Assembly (NCBI RefSeq): GCF_000379625.1
Contig: NZ_KB903222.1
Span: forward strand, 52,427-116,426
Direction: 5' to 3'
From: Actinomycetospora chiangmaiensis DSM 45062
Lineage (GTDB): Bacteria; Actinomycetota; Actinomycetes; Mycobacteriales; Pseudonocardiaceae
Length of the DNA: 64,000 bases
The position numbers and the translations under genes are program-made. Of the stretch, positions 34,179 to 43,174 are shown piece by piece. The notes under the pieces were generated by a model, which saw only the letters and a program-made list of their open reading frames with translations, was not told the origin of the DNA and searched no databases. The stretch's first letter is position 1, and each line of letters opens with the position of its first letter.

Positions 34179-37100
34179 GGTCCGCCTCGTCGTCACCCGT
34201 CCCGACGGCGGACGCGAGGAGCACCGGGCGTCGCTGCCGGCGGTGCTGGGGCGCGACCCGGCCACGGCGGACGTCGCGATCGCCGACCGGATGGTGTCGC
34301 GCCGGCACGCGCGGCTGGAGGCCGAGGGACACCGTGTGGTGCTGGTCGACCTGGCCAGCGCGAACGGCACCTGGATCGGCGACGAGGCCGTCGACCGGCA
34401 CCCGCTGCGGGCCGACGACACGATGGTGCTCGGCGAGAGCCACGTGACCTGGACGTTCACCGAGCGCCCGACGAACCGGGCCCGCCAGGTCGTCGAGGCG
34501 GCCCACGACGAGCTCGGCGGGTTCCTGTCCTTCGACCACGGCTTCCTGCCCCGGGAACCCCCACTCACCGCGCTCCCCGCCAGCCACCGGGCGTGGGACG
34601 AGCTCGCCGAGCGGATCCCCCTGCTCTTCACCCGGCTCGAGACCCGGCCCGTCGTCGACCGGCTGCCCCTGCTCGACGCGGACGCCGCGTCGCTGCCCGA
34701 CCGCTACCTGTTCCGGGCGTCCACGCTGCTCGGGATCCTCGCCCACGCCTACTGGTACGCGGAGATCGACCCGCCGGCGGCGCTGCCCGAGGCCGTCGAA
34801 CGGCCCTGGCGTCAGGTGTCCGAGCGGCTGGGCAAGCCGGTGCCCTCCGTGTCCTACGTCGACCTGTTCCTCTACAACTGGCGGCTGCGTGACCCGGCCG
34901 GTCCACGGCGCCTCGCGAACCTCGACCTGCTCGTGCCGACCTGGGGCAACGACGCCGAGCGGATCTTCTATCTGGTGACCACCGAGTTCGCGATGGAGCT
35001 CGCGCCCGTCCTCGGGGCGATGGTGCGGGCCCAGGAGTCCGCCGTCGCCGCCGACCTCGCCGCCCTCCGGACCGAGCTCACCGCGATCCTGGCGACCTTC
35101 CGCCACCTCACGCGCACGATCTACCCGCAGATCGACCCCAATCCCGCGAGCCTCACCCACTGCAACCAGGTCCTGTGGGCGAAGACCGTCGGGATCGCCG
35201 GGGTCCCGATCCTCGACGGCGCGCCGAGCCCGGCCGGGACCGCCCAGCCGCAGTTCCACGCCATGGACGCGTTCTTCGGGCGGGGCGCGTACGCCACGAC
35301 GGTCGGGCAGCAGAGCCTCGCGCTGCGCGCCGGGTTTCCCCGGCACTGGACGGCGGTCGTCGAGGCCCTGACCGAGGTGTCGGTCGCCGACGTCGTGGCC
35401 GGGTCCGGCGACGGCGACCTGGTGGGGCTCTGGGACGCCGTGCTCGACGCCTACGCCGGCGACCACGGCTGGATGGGACTGCACCGGGTCAAGGCCTACG
35501 GGTTCCTCGAGGTCGCCTTCACCGTGGGGCGGGCGGTCACGACCGGAGCCCGGTTCACCGGGCTCTTCCGCGACAAGACGTGGGAGGTCATCGACGCCGA
35601 GCTCGCCGAGGTCCGCGACGAGCGGTGGCCCGCCACGGGCCGCCCGATCGTCCGCGGCCGGGTGCTCCCGGGACGGACGGTCACCCCGGGCGGCACCGCC
35701 GTCATCGACATCGACGTGGCGGGACAGGGCGTGCAGTACGAACCCGGGGACCGCCTCGGGGTGCTGGCCGAGAACGACGACGACCTGGTCCGCCGCACGC
35801 TCGCCGCGTTGCGCGCGACCGGCGACGAGATCGTCGCCCTCACCACCGACTGGCGGGCCGCGGTGGCCGCCCGCGGTGGTGGGGCGGTGGACGTCCTCCC
35901 GCTGCGCTCGGTCCTCGTCCAGGGCCGCATCCGGCCGATGACGCGCGGAGTGGCGAAGCGGCTCGTCGCCCTGTCGGCCAACGGGCCGCTCCGCCGGATC
36001 GTGGACGCCCGGATGGAGGACCAGTGGGAGCTCGACGACGTGCTCGGGCTGCTCGCGTCCGGCGGGTTCGACGTCACCCGGCTCTGGCGCGCCGCCCCGG
36101 ACTCCCCCGAGAGCCTCTGCCGGGTGGTGCCGCCCGAGGTGCACCGGCTCTACTCCCTCGCGAGCGCACCCGACGGGTCGGACCGGCTCCGCCTCGTCGT
36201 CGGGAACCTCGCGTACGCGACCGAGCGGACCACGTGGTCCTACCCGCGCGAGCGGCACGGGTCGGCGTCGTCGTTCCTGCACCGGATGACCGGACCGCGG
36301 TACCGGCACAAGGACCTCGCCCTGACCGTCGTGCCCACCCCGCGCTTCCGCCTTCCCGACGACGGGTCGGTGCCGGTCGTGATGGTGGCCGCCGGCTCCG
36401 GGATCGCGCCGTTCCTCGGTTTCTGCGCCGCCCGGGCGGCCGACCCCGCCGCCGGTCCGACGACCCTGCTCCTCGGCGTGCGCAGTGCGGCCGACCTCGT
36501 CGCCCTCCCCGACCTCGACCGCTGGGTGCGCGCCGGGGTGCTGACCCTGGAGGTGGCGTTCTCGCGGGCCGACGAGGCGCTGGAGTTCGACGGTGACGGC
36601 CACGTCGTGGTGCCGGGACGCGCCCGGCGGCTCGACGCCCTGCTGGCCGAGCGGAGCGCGCTGCTGGCCGGGATCGCCGAGCGGGGACACCTCTACGTGT
36701 GCGGGCGGGCGGACGTCGCTGCGACGGTGATGGCGACCGTGGGCCGGGCGGCCGGGACCGACACGGTGCGGCGGCTGATCGCGGAGGGCCGCTACGCCCA
36801 GGACGTCTTCACCACCTACGGCGGGCACGCGCGCGCCCGCGCGCCGATCGACGTCTCGACGCTCGTCGAGCACATCCGACCCGACAGCTCGTGGATGGCG
36901 ATCTCGGGCACGGTCTACGACGTCACCGAGTTCGCCGCGCAGCACGTCGGCGGGGTGGAGATCCTGCGCGCCCACGTGGGCACCGACGCGACCGGCGCCT
37001 ACCGCGGGGTCCTGCACCACGAGCGCCCCGAGGTCGACTCGATGCTCGGGATGTACGAGCTCGGGCCGATGCGCCGGCTCGCGTTCGGCTCCGCATGGGC

Positions 37101-37776
37101 GGTGGTGCTCGGTCCCGACGGCCTGCGCCCGCTCGCGCTGGAGCAGCTGTTCACGGCGTGGGTGCGGGCCCTCTACCTCGTGGTCGAGATGGACAACGCG
37201 CTGGTCAACGACTACGGCTTCGCCGCGGGGACCGTCCCGACCCCGTACGTCGCCCAGTTCCTCGCCGAGACGCACCGGCGGTTCCGGGTGAGCTACCTGG
37301 ACGGCCTGCTCGACGACGAGCTGGCGACCCTCGCGGAGCTCACCACCGCCTTCTGCGCCCCGCACCGCGCGCTCGGCTGGTTCGCCGCGGGAGTCGCCGT
37401 CCGGCGTGACGACCCGGACCACCGGACGGCCCTCGACGCGATGGCGGCGCTGCGTGCGGGGGTGCGCTCCCCCCGCGCTCCGGCGATGTGCCGGTTCGTG
37501 GAGCAGGACGACCGACGCCTCCTCGCCGCGCTGCGCGCCGCGCTGCGCGACGGCGTGATCGCCTTCGAGACCCACGAGGCGACCGTGGTCGAGCACGCGG
37601 GCGAGGTCCTCCTGGCCGCTCTCGCGCAGGTGCTGGCGGCCGTCGCCGAGTACGACCGTCGCGTCGCGGCGCACGCGGGGGCCACCGGCTTCATCGGCTT
37701 CGTCGGCGCGCCGCCGCTACCGGCCCCGGCGCCCGACCGCGGCATCCCGGGTCACGGGGCGCCCCTCGTCCCGTGA
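34171..37776 (+). CDS. FHA - PrnB/IDO-like heme - FAD/NAD(P) reductase - cytochrome b5 fusion
   Basis: A 1201-residue redox fusion. FHA (about 5-105): LGRDPATADV, SRRHARLE, SANGTW. PrnB/indoleamine-dioxygenase-superfamily domain (about 110-490): TWGNDAERIFYLVTTEF, LTHCNQVLWAKTVG and LHRVKAYGFLEVAF, the His near 438 being the likely proximal heme ligand. CPR-like FAD/NAD(P) module (about 490-890): RLYSLAS (659), AAGSGIAPFLGF (740), LYVCGRADV (843), YAQDVFTTYGG (876). Cytochrome b5 (about 895-975): FAAQHVGGVEI and HHERPEVD give the two heme His ligands. The last 220 residues are helical and unassigned. The enzyme should feed NAD(P)H electrons through flavin and b5 to the heme; FHA may tether it to a phosphorylated partner. 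Confidence 0.8.
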   Translation: MPEVRLVVTRPDGGREEHRASLPAVLGRDPATADVAIADRMVSRRHARLEAEGHRVVLVDLASANGTWIGDEAVDRHPLRADDTMVLGESHVTWTFTERPTNRARQVVEAAHDELGGFLSFDHGFLPREPPLTALPASHRAWDELAERIPLLFTRLETRPVVDRLPLLDADAASLPDRYLFRASTLLGILAHAYWYAEIDPPAALPEAVERPWRQVSERLGKPVPSVSYVDLFLYNWRLRDPAGPRRLANLDLLVPTWGNDAERIFYLVTTEFAMELAPVLGAMVRAQESAVAADLAALRTELTAILATFRHLTRTIYPQIDPNPASLTHCNQVLWAKTVGIAGVPILDGAPSPAGTAQPQFHAMDAFFGRGAYATTVGQQSLALRAGFPRHWTAVVEALTEVSVADVVAGSGDGDLVGLWDAVLDAYAGDHGWMGLHRVKAYGFLEVAFTVGRAVTTGARFTGLFRDKTWEVIDAELAEVRDERWPATGRPIVRGRVLPGRTVTPGGTAVIDIDVAGQGVQYEPGDRLGVLAENDDDLVRRTLAALRATGDEIVALTTDWRAAVAARGGGAVDVLPLRSVLVQGRIRPMTRGVAKRLVALSANGPLRRIVDARMEDQWELDDVLGLLASGGFDVTRLWRAAPDSPESLCRVVPPEVHRLYSLASAPDGSDRLRLVVGNLAYATERTTWSYPRERHGSASSFLHRMTGPRYRHKDLALTVVPTPRFRLPDDGSVPVVMVAAGSGIAPFLGFCAARAADPAAGPTTLLLGVRSAADLVALPDLDRWVRAGVLTLEVAFSRADEALEFDGDGHVVVPGRARRLDALLAERSALLAGIAERGHLYVCGRADVAATVMATVGRAAGTDTVRRLIAEGRYAQDVFTTYGGHARARAPIDVSTLVEHIRPDSSWMAISGTVYDVTEFAAQHVGGVEILRAHVGTDATGAYRGVLHHERPEVDSMLGMYELGPMRRLAFGSAWAVVLGPDGLRPLALEQLFTAWVRALYLVVEMDNALVNDYGFAAGTVPTPYVAQFLAETHRRFRVSYLDGLLDDELATLAELTTAFCAPHRALGWFAAGVAVRRDDPDHRTALDAMAALRAGVRSPRAPAMCRFVEQDDRRLLAALRAALRDGVIAFETHEATVVEHAGEVLLAALAQVLAAVAEYDRRVAAHAGATGFIGFVGAPPLPAPAPDRGIPGHGAPLVP

Positions 37777-37793
37777 CCCGAGCCGGTCCGGCC

Positions 37794-39167
37794 TCAGGAC
37801 TTCTTGCGCTTCTCCCGGACGCGCACGTTGATCTGGATCGGCGTGCCCTTGAGCTCGAAGGTCTCGCGGAGTCGGCGCTCCAGGAACCGCCGGTAGCCCG
37901 CCTCGAGGAAGCCCGAGGTGAACAGCACGAACGTCGGCGGGCGGCTCTGCGCCTGCGTCGCGTAGAGGATCTTCGGCTGCTTCCCGCCGCGCACCGGCGG
38001 CGGGGTGGCGGCGACGATGTCGGCGAGCCACTGGTTGAGCTGGCCGGTCGGGATGCGGCGGTCCCAGTTCTGCAGGGCCGTGCGCATCGCGGGCGCGAGC
38101 TTGCGCACGGCGCGGCCGGTCTTCGCGGAGATGTTGACCCGCTCGACCCACGGGAACCGGACGAGCGCCCGCTCCAGCTCGCGCTTCATGGCGTCGCGGC
38201 GGTCGTCGTCGACGAGGTCCCACTTGTTCATCGCGAGCACCAGCGCGCGGCCGGACTCGGTGACCTGCGTGGCGACCCGGAGGTCCTGCTCGCTGATCGG
38301 CTCGGAGGCGTCGAGCAGCAGCACGGTCACCTCGGCCGCCTCGATCGCGGCCTTGGTGCGCAGCGAGGCGTAGTACTCCATGCCCGAGGCCTGGTGGACC
38401 TTGCGGCGCAGGCCGGCGGTGTCGACGAGCTGCCAGACCTCGCCGTCGATCTCGACGAGCGAGTCGACCGGGTCCGTCGTCGTGCCCGCCGTCGCGTCGA
38501 CGACCGAGCGGTTCTCGCCGGTCAGCTGGTTGAGCAGCGAGGACTTGCCGACGTTGGGCTTGCCCACGAGCGCCACCCGGCGCGGACCGCCCTCGAGGTC
38601 GACGTCGTCGCGCGGCGACTCGGGCAGCACGTCGAGCACGGCGTCGAGCAGGTCGCCCGAGCCGCGGCCGTGCAGCCCCGACACCGGGTGCGGCTCGCCG
38701 AGCCCGAGGCGCCACAGCGCGGCGATCTCGCCGAGCCCGCGCTCGTCGTCGACCTTGGTGGCGCACAGCAGCACCGGGCGGTCGGACCGGCGCAGCGTGC
38801 GCGCGACGGCCTCGTCGACCGAGGTCGCGCCCACCTGCCCGTCGACGACGAGCAGGATCGCGTCGGCCGTGGCCATCGCCGTCTCGGCCTGCGCCGAGAT
38901 GGCGGCCTGCATGCCCTTGGCGTCGGGCGTCCAGCCCCCGGTGTCGACCAGGGTGAAGCGCCGTCCGTTCCACAGGGCGTCGTAGGCGACCCGGTCGCGG
39001 GTCACGCCGGGGACGTCCTGGACGACCGCCTCCCGGCGGCCGATGATGCGGTTGACCAACGTCGACTTGCCGACGTTCGGACGCCCGACGACCGCGAGCA
39101 CCGGCTGGGCCGGGCGCTCGGAGTCGTGCTCGGGCAGGTCAAAATCCGCAGGTAGTTCCTGCGTCAC
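37794..39167 (-). CDS. der: Ribosome biogenesis GTPase Der (EngA)
   Basis: A 457-residue double GTPase for 50S assembly. First G domain: [23 protein letters not shown]-equivalent TKVDD; second: [30 protein letters not shown]; then the KH-like domain ending with a Lys-rich tail. The GTG at 39167 has GGAAGG upstream inside the end of cmk. It keeps the conserved cmk-der order and is convergent with the FHA redox gene (17-base gap). Confidence 0.97.
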   Translation of the reverse strand: MTQELPADFDLPEHDSERPAQPVLAVVGRPNVGKSTLVNRIIGRREAVVQDVPGVTRDRVAYDALWNGRRFTLVDTGGWTPDAKGMQAAISAQAETAMATADAILLVVDGQVGATSVDEAVARTLRRSDRPVLLCATKVDDERGLGEIAALWRLGLGEPHPVSGLHGRGSGDLLDAVLDVLPESPRDDVDLEGGPRRVALVGKPNVGKSSLLNQLTGENRSVVDATAGTTTDPVDSLVEIDGEVWQLVDTAGLRRKVHQASGMEYYASLRTKAAIEAAEVTVLLLDASEPISEQDLRVATQVTESGRALVLAMNKWDLVDDDRRDAMKRELERALVRFPWVERVNISAKTGRAVRKLAPAMRTALQNWDRRIPTGQLNQWLADIVAATPPPVRGGKQPKILYATQAQSRPPTFVLFTSGFLEAGYRRFLERRLRETFELKGTPIQINVRVREKRKKS

Positions 39168-39170
39168 GTC

Positions 39171-39926
39171 TTACCTTCCGTCGGCGCTGGTGTGTACCAG
39201 CGCGGAGACCAGCATGCCGCGCTCGGCGGCGAGTTCCTCGAGTCGGTCCAGGACGCCCTCGACGTCGAGCGCCGAGGTGTCGACCTCGACGGCGTCCTCC
39301 GCGGCGCGCAGCGGTGACGCGGCGCGGGAGGAGTCGAGACGGTCCCGGCGGGCGAGGTCGGCGCCCGTGGTGGTGGCGTCGGTGGCGCGCCCGGCGGAGG
39401 TGTCCTCCGCGCTGCGCCGCCCGGCACGGACGGTGTCCGACGCCACGAGATAGATCTTCAGGTCGGCGTCCGGGGCGACGACGGTGCCGATGTCGCGGCC
39501 CTCGACGACGATGCCCGACCCGTCGTCGTGCGCCTCGGCGATGATCCGCCGCTGCTCGTCGACCAGGTGGCGGCGCACCTCGGTCAGCGCCGAGATGGCC
39601 GAGACGTTCCGGGTGACCTCGACGCCGCGGATCTCGGCGGCGACGTCCTCGCCGCCCAGCCGCACCCGCGGCTCGGCCGGGTCGGTGGACATCACCAGGT
39701 CGGCCGCGAGCGCCACCGCGACGGCCTCGTCGTGGCCGTCGGCGTCCGTGGTCGTGGCGTCGGGCGCGACCCCGGAGCGCATCACCGCGAGGGTGGCCGC
39801 CCGGTACATCGCGCCGGTGTCGAGGTAGCGGGCCCCCAGGCGCATCGCCAGGCCGCGGGCGGTCGTCGACTTGCCGGTGCCCGACGGTCCGTCGACCGCC
39901 ACGACTCCCTGCAGGACCTTCTCCAC
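39171..39926 (-). CDS. cmk: Cytidylate kinase
   Basis: A 251-residue (d)CMP kinase. VAVDGPSGTGKSTTARGLA is the P-loop, RYLDTGAMYRAATLA the CMP-binding segment, EGRDIGTVVAPDADLKIYL the NMP-binding and lid region, and DRLDSSRAASPLRAAEDAVEVDTS the conserved C-terminal block. The GTG at 39926 is chosen because GGGAGG lies eight bases upstream; longer frames lack support. It is slightly longer than usual because of an insertion near the lid. Confidence 0.95.
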   Translation of the reverse strand: MEKVLQGVVAVDGPSGTGKSTTARGLAMRLGARYLDTGAMYRAATLAVMRSGVAPDATTTDADGHDEAVAVALAADLVMSTDPAEPRVRLGGEDVAAEIRGVEVTRNVSAISALTEVRRHLVDEQRRIIAEAHDDGSGIVVEGRDIGTVVAPDADLKIYLVASDTVRAGRRSAEDTSAGRATDATTTGADLARRDRLDSSRAASPLRAAEDAVEVDTSALDVEGVLDRLEELAAERGMLVSALVHTSADGR

Positions 39927-39990
39927 GACCAGCGCCTCCCGAACGTCGACCACGACCCGTCCGGGAGTCCATTGTGCCTGATGGAGCGAC

Positions 39991-40737
39991 CTAGAGGCCC
40001 ACCGCGTGGTAAAGCGCTCCCACCTCGTCGCGTCCGAGCTTGCGCAACGTGCCCGGACGCTGGTCCCCGAGACGGACGTCACCCACCGCGGTGCGCACCA
40101 GGCGCTCGACGGGCTTGTCGACGGCCTCGAAGATGCGGCGCACGATCCGGTTGCGCCCCTCGTGGAGCACCACCTCGACCATCACCCGCGCGCCCGACCG
40201 GTCGACCACCTTGAAGCTGTCCACCGCGGCCGGCCCGTCGTCGAGCTCGACCCCCTCGCGCAGGCGCTTGCCGAGGTCCTTGGCGACGGGCGTGCGGATC
40301 TCGGCGAGGTAGGTCTTGGGCACCTCGTAGGAGGGGTGCATCAGCCGGTTCGCGAGCTCGCCGTCGTTGGTCAGCAGCAGCAGGCCCTCGGTGGCCGCGT
40401 CGAGCCGGCCGACGTGGAAGAGCCCCTTCGTCGAACCCGCCTTCTCCAGCACCACGTCGCCGACGCAGCGCCGGCCGTTCTCGTCCCACATCGTCGAGAG
40501 CATCCCCTCGGGCTTGTTCAGCGCGAGGTGCACGGTCTCGACGTCGGTGACGATGCGGCTGCCGTCGACGTGGATGACGTTGACGTCGGGATCGACGCGC
40601 CGGCCCATCTCCGTGACGACCTTGCCGTCGACCTCCACCCGACCCTGGCGCATCAGGATCTCGGCCTGCCGCCGCGAGGCCACGCCGGCCTCGCTGAGCA
40701 CCTTCTGCAGGCGGACTCCCTGCTCACCCTCGGTCAC
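39991..40737 (-). CDS. rluB: rRNA pseudouridine synthase (RluB-like)
   Basis: A 248-residue RsuA/RluB/RluE-family protein with an N-terminal S4 RNA-binding domain (RLQKVLSEAGVASRRQAEILMRQGRV) and a synthase domain with the catalytic Asp in GRLDAATEGLLLLTNDG and the end motif LHEGRNRIVRRIFEAV. It would modify 23S rRNA. In the related mycobacterial order it follows scpB directly; here two extra genes lie between. Start is GTG at 40737. Confidence 0.93.
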   Translation of the reverse strand: MTEGEQGVRLQKVLSEAGVASRRQAEILMRQGRVEVDGKVVTEMGRRVDPDVNVIHVDGSRIVTDVETVHLALNKPEGMLSTMWDENGRRCVGDVVLEKAGSTKGLFHVGRLDAATEGLLLLTNDGELANRLMHPSYEVPKTYLAEIRTPVAKDLGKRLREGVELDDGPAAVDSFKVVDRSGARVMVEVVLHEGRNRIVRRIFEAVDKPVERLVRTAVGDVRLGDQRPGTLRKLGRDEVGALYHAVGL

Positions 40738-40765
40738 GGGACTCCAGGGTAGTGGGTCGCGGCGT

Positions 40766-40771
40766 TAGGCT
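40766..40771 (+). promoter_or_regulatory. -10 box of the YbfB/YjiJ-type MFS gene
   Basis: TAGGCT eight bases before the GTG start at 40780; the same TTAGGCT heptamer occurs upstream of pyrG. Confidence 0.4.
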
Positions 40772-40779
40772 CCGGGACC

Positions 40780-41958
40780 GTGTCGACGTCGACCGTCGCG
40801 GCCCGCCCGCGCCTCGGGCCCGCCGTCGCCGCCGGGGCCGCCGCGCTCGCCGCCGCGATGGGCGTCGGGCGGTTCGTCTTCACCCCGATCATCCCGGTGA
40901 TGGGCGCCGGCGCGGGCCTGTCGACCGCCGACGCGGGCCTGCTCGCCGCCGCGAACTACCTCGGCTACCTCGTCGGCTGCGTCCTCGCCGCCGCCCCGGT
41001 CGTCCGCCGCCGGCGCGGGGCCTTCCTGACGGCGGGTCTGGTCCTGACGGTGCTCACCCTCGCCGCCATGCCGCTCTCGACGGACTTCGCCGTGTGGTCG
41101 GTGGCCCGGGGGCTCTCCGGGGTGGCCAGCGCGTTCGCGTTCGTCACCGCGGCCGACCTCGTGCTCACGCTGCTGCGCCGCCGCGACCGCGACGACCTCG
41201 CGGGCTGGGTGTTCGGGGGCGTCGGCGGCGGGATCGCGCTGTCGGGCCTCGTGACGCCACCGGCCGCGGCCCTCGGCAGGTGGCCCGCGACCTGGTGGGC
41301 GGCCGCGGTGCTCGCCCTGGTCCTGGGCCTGGTCGCGCTGCACCTCGCGCGGCTGCCGACCACCGACGACGACGCGGACACGGCGGGCCCGCCCCCGCGG
41401 ACGGCGCTGCTCGTGGCGCTCGGCCTGGCCTACTTCCTCGAGGGCGCGGGCTACATCATCACCGGCACGTTCCTCGTGGACGTGGCGACCGACATCGGCC
41501 CGCCCTGGGTGGCCGCGGGCAGCTGGACGATCGCGGGCCTCGCGGGCGTGCCGTCCTGCGTGCTGTGGGCGCGGGTCGCCGCCCGTCGCGGCCGGGGCCC
41601 GGCGCTGCTCACCGCGCTCGCGGTGCAGGCGGTGGGGCTGGCGCTGCCCGCGGTCGTGGCGTCACCGGTCGCCGTCGTGGTCTCGGCGGTCGTGTTCGGC
41701 GGGACCTTCGTCGGCATCGTCCTGCTGACCCTGCCGCTGGCCCGGACGCTCGCGGGCCGCGGCGCGGGACCCGTCGTCGCGGTGTTCTCCGCGCTGTACG
41801 GCGTGGGGCAGGTGATCGGCCCGGTGCTCGTGGCCCTGACCAGCGGCGACGACGCCCGGCCCGCCCTCGCGCTCGGGGGCGCGCTCGTCGTCGCCGCGAC
41901 CCTCGTGGCGATCCCGCCGGCCCGGCTCAGCAGCCGTGCCGGACCTCCTGGTCGGTGA
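40780..41958 (+). CDS. YbfB/YjiJ-family MFS transporter
   Basis: A 392-residue protein with about 12 membrane helices. AAMGVGRFVFTPIIPVM in TM1 and SALYGVGQVIGPVLVA near the end are signatures of the YbfB/YjiJ branch; substrates are unknown. It is the only plus-strand gene in an otherwise minus-strand conserved block, between the pseudouridine synthase and an SDR gene whose end it overlaps by 32 bases. It looks like an insertion in the ancestral order. Confidence 0.88.
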   Translation: MSTSTVAARPRLGPAVAAGAAALAAAMGVGRFVFTPIIPVMGAGAGLSTADAGLLAAANYLGYLVGCVLAAAPVVRRRRGAFLTAGLVLTVLTLAAMPLSTDFAVWSVARGLSGVASAFAFVTAADLVLTLLRRRDRDDLAGWVFGGVGGGIALSGLVTPPAAALGRWPATWWAAAVLALVLGLVALHLARLPTTDDDADTAGPPPRTALLVALGLAYFLEGAGYIITGTFLVDVATDIGPPWVAAGSWTIAGLAGVPSCVLWARVAARRGRGPALLTALAVQAVGLALPAVVASPVAVVVSAVVFGGTFVGIVLLTLPLARTLAGRGAGPVVAVFSALYGVGQVIGPVLVALTSGDDARPALALGGALVVAATLVAIPPARLSSRAGPPGR

Positions 41959-42583
41959 CCGCGCGGGTGTGCAGCTCCCAGTAGTGCTCGGCGATCTCGT
42001 CGGGGTCCCACCGGCCGCCGGGCTCGACCGGCCCGCCGACCGTCACCGACGCCGTGTGGACCTCGGGGCGCCAGGCGTTGAGCAGCTCCACCAGCCCGCG
42101 CACCCCCACCTTGCCCAGCGACAGGCTCGTCAAGGCCGGGTCGGGGCGGACCATGCCGGAGGTGATGACGTAGGTGGGTCCGCCGCGCCGCGCAGCGGAA
42201 CCGGGGGCCTCGGAGGCCGCCATCTCCGGCAGCAGCTCCCCCGCCGTCGTGATCGCCCCGACGACGTTGACCGCGTAGGTGTCGAGCATCGTCGCCTGGT
42301 CGAGCTCACCGGGCTCGTCCGTGCGGATGATCGCCGCGTTGTAGACGACGACGTCCGGGGTGCCGTGCGCGTCGACGAACGCCCGCAGCGCGGCGCGCAG
42401 CGCCTTCTCGTCGGTCGCGTCCGCGGTCCGGGTCCAGGTGGTGCCGCCGGTCGCCTCCGCCGCGGCGGCCACGGTCTCCTCGCGCCGGGCGATCAGCCCG
42501 ACCGTGAAGCCCTCCCGCGCGAACCGCTTCGCCACGGACGTCCCGATCCCCGGTCCCACTCCGACGATGACCAGCCCGGCCAC
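41927..42583 (-). CDS. Short-chain dehydrogenase/reductase family protein
   Basis: A 218-residue Rossmann-fold protein. The N-terminal motif is VIVGVGPGIGTSVAKRF, a variant of TGxxxGIG, and VVYNAAII replaces the NNAG motif. The catalytic region is atypical: TSGMVRPDP gives a Ser, but a clear YxxxK pair is absent (LSLGKVGVRG instead), so activity may be reduced or different. It starts ten bases after the scpB stop (AGGGAG site) and may be co-transcribed with it. Confidence 0.8.
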   Translation of the reverse strand: MAGLVIVGVGPGIGTSVAKRFAREGFTVGLIARREETVAAAAEATGGTTWTRTADATDEKALRAALRAFVDAHGTPDVVVYNAAIIRTDEPGELDQATMLDTYAVNVVGAITTAGELLPEMAASEAPGSAARRGGPTYVITSGMVRPDPALTSLSLGKVGVRGLVELLNAWRPEVHTASVTVGGPVEPGGRWDPDEIAEHYWELHTRAVTDQEVRHGC

Positions 42584-42592
42584 GTGTGCTCC

Positions 42593-43174
42593 CTACAGCT
42601 CGTCGATGTCGTCGACCTCGGGCAGCAGCGGGGCGATCGGGGGCAGCTCGTCGAGCGAGCCGAGCCCGAGGCGCTCCAGGAACAGCTCCGTGGTCCGGTA
42701 CAGCGTTCCCCCGGTGGCTCCGTCCACACCCGCCTCGACGATCAGGCCACGCGCGGTGAGCGTGCGCATGACGCCGTCCACGTTCACCCCGCGCACCGCC
42801 GAGACGCGCGCGCGGGTGACCGGCTGCCGGTAGGCGACGACGGCGAGGGTCTCCAGGGCCGCACGGGTCAGCCGGGCGCGCTGCCCGTCGAGGACGAAGC
42901 GCTCGACGTACGGCGCGAACCGGGCCCGGGAGGCGTAGCGCCAGCCCTCCTCGGTGCGGCGGAGCTCGAAGCCGTGCTCCGCGTAGGAGCCGGCGAGTCG
43001 CTCCAGCGCGGCGGTCACCCGGGCGGCGGGTTGTTCGAGGACCTCGGCGAGCTGACTCGCGGGCACCGGGGCGTCGACGACCATGAGGACGGCCTCGAGC
43101 GCGGCGTCCAGCTCGGCGTCGCGTCCGAGCCCGGGGAGCTCGTCGTCGGGAGAGCTCATGCCTCGCTCATTCAC
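42593..43174 (-). CDS. scpB: Segregation and condensation protein B
   Basis: A 193-residue winged-helix protein, partner of ScpA in the SMC condensin complex. The signatures LEAVLMVVDAPVP near the start and TRAALETLAVVAYRQPVTRARVSAVRGVNVDG in the middle are clear. The GTG at 43174 overlaps the scpA stop by eight bases; an ATG at 43159 is an alternative. Confidence 0.95.
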   Translation of the reverse strand: MNERGMSSPDDELPGLGRDAELDAALEAVLMVVDAPVPASQLAEVLEQPAARVTAALERLAGSYAEHGFELRRTEEGWRYASRARFAPYVERFVLDGQRARLTRAALETLAVVAYRQPVTRARVSAVRGVNVDGVMRTLTARGLIVEAGVDGATGGTLYRTTELFLERLGLGSLDELPPIAPLLPEVDDIDEL

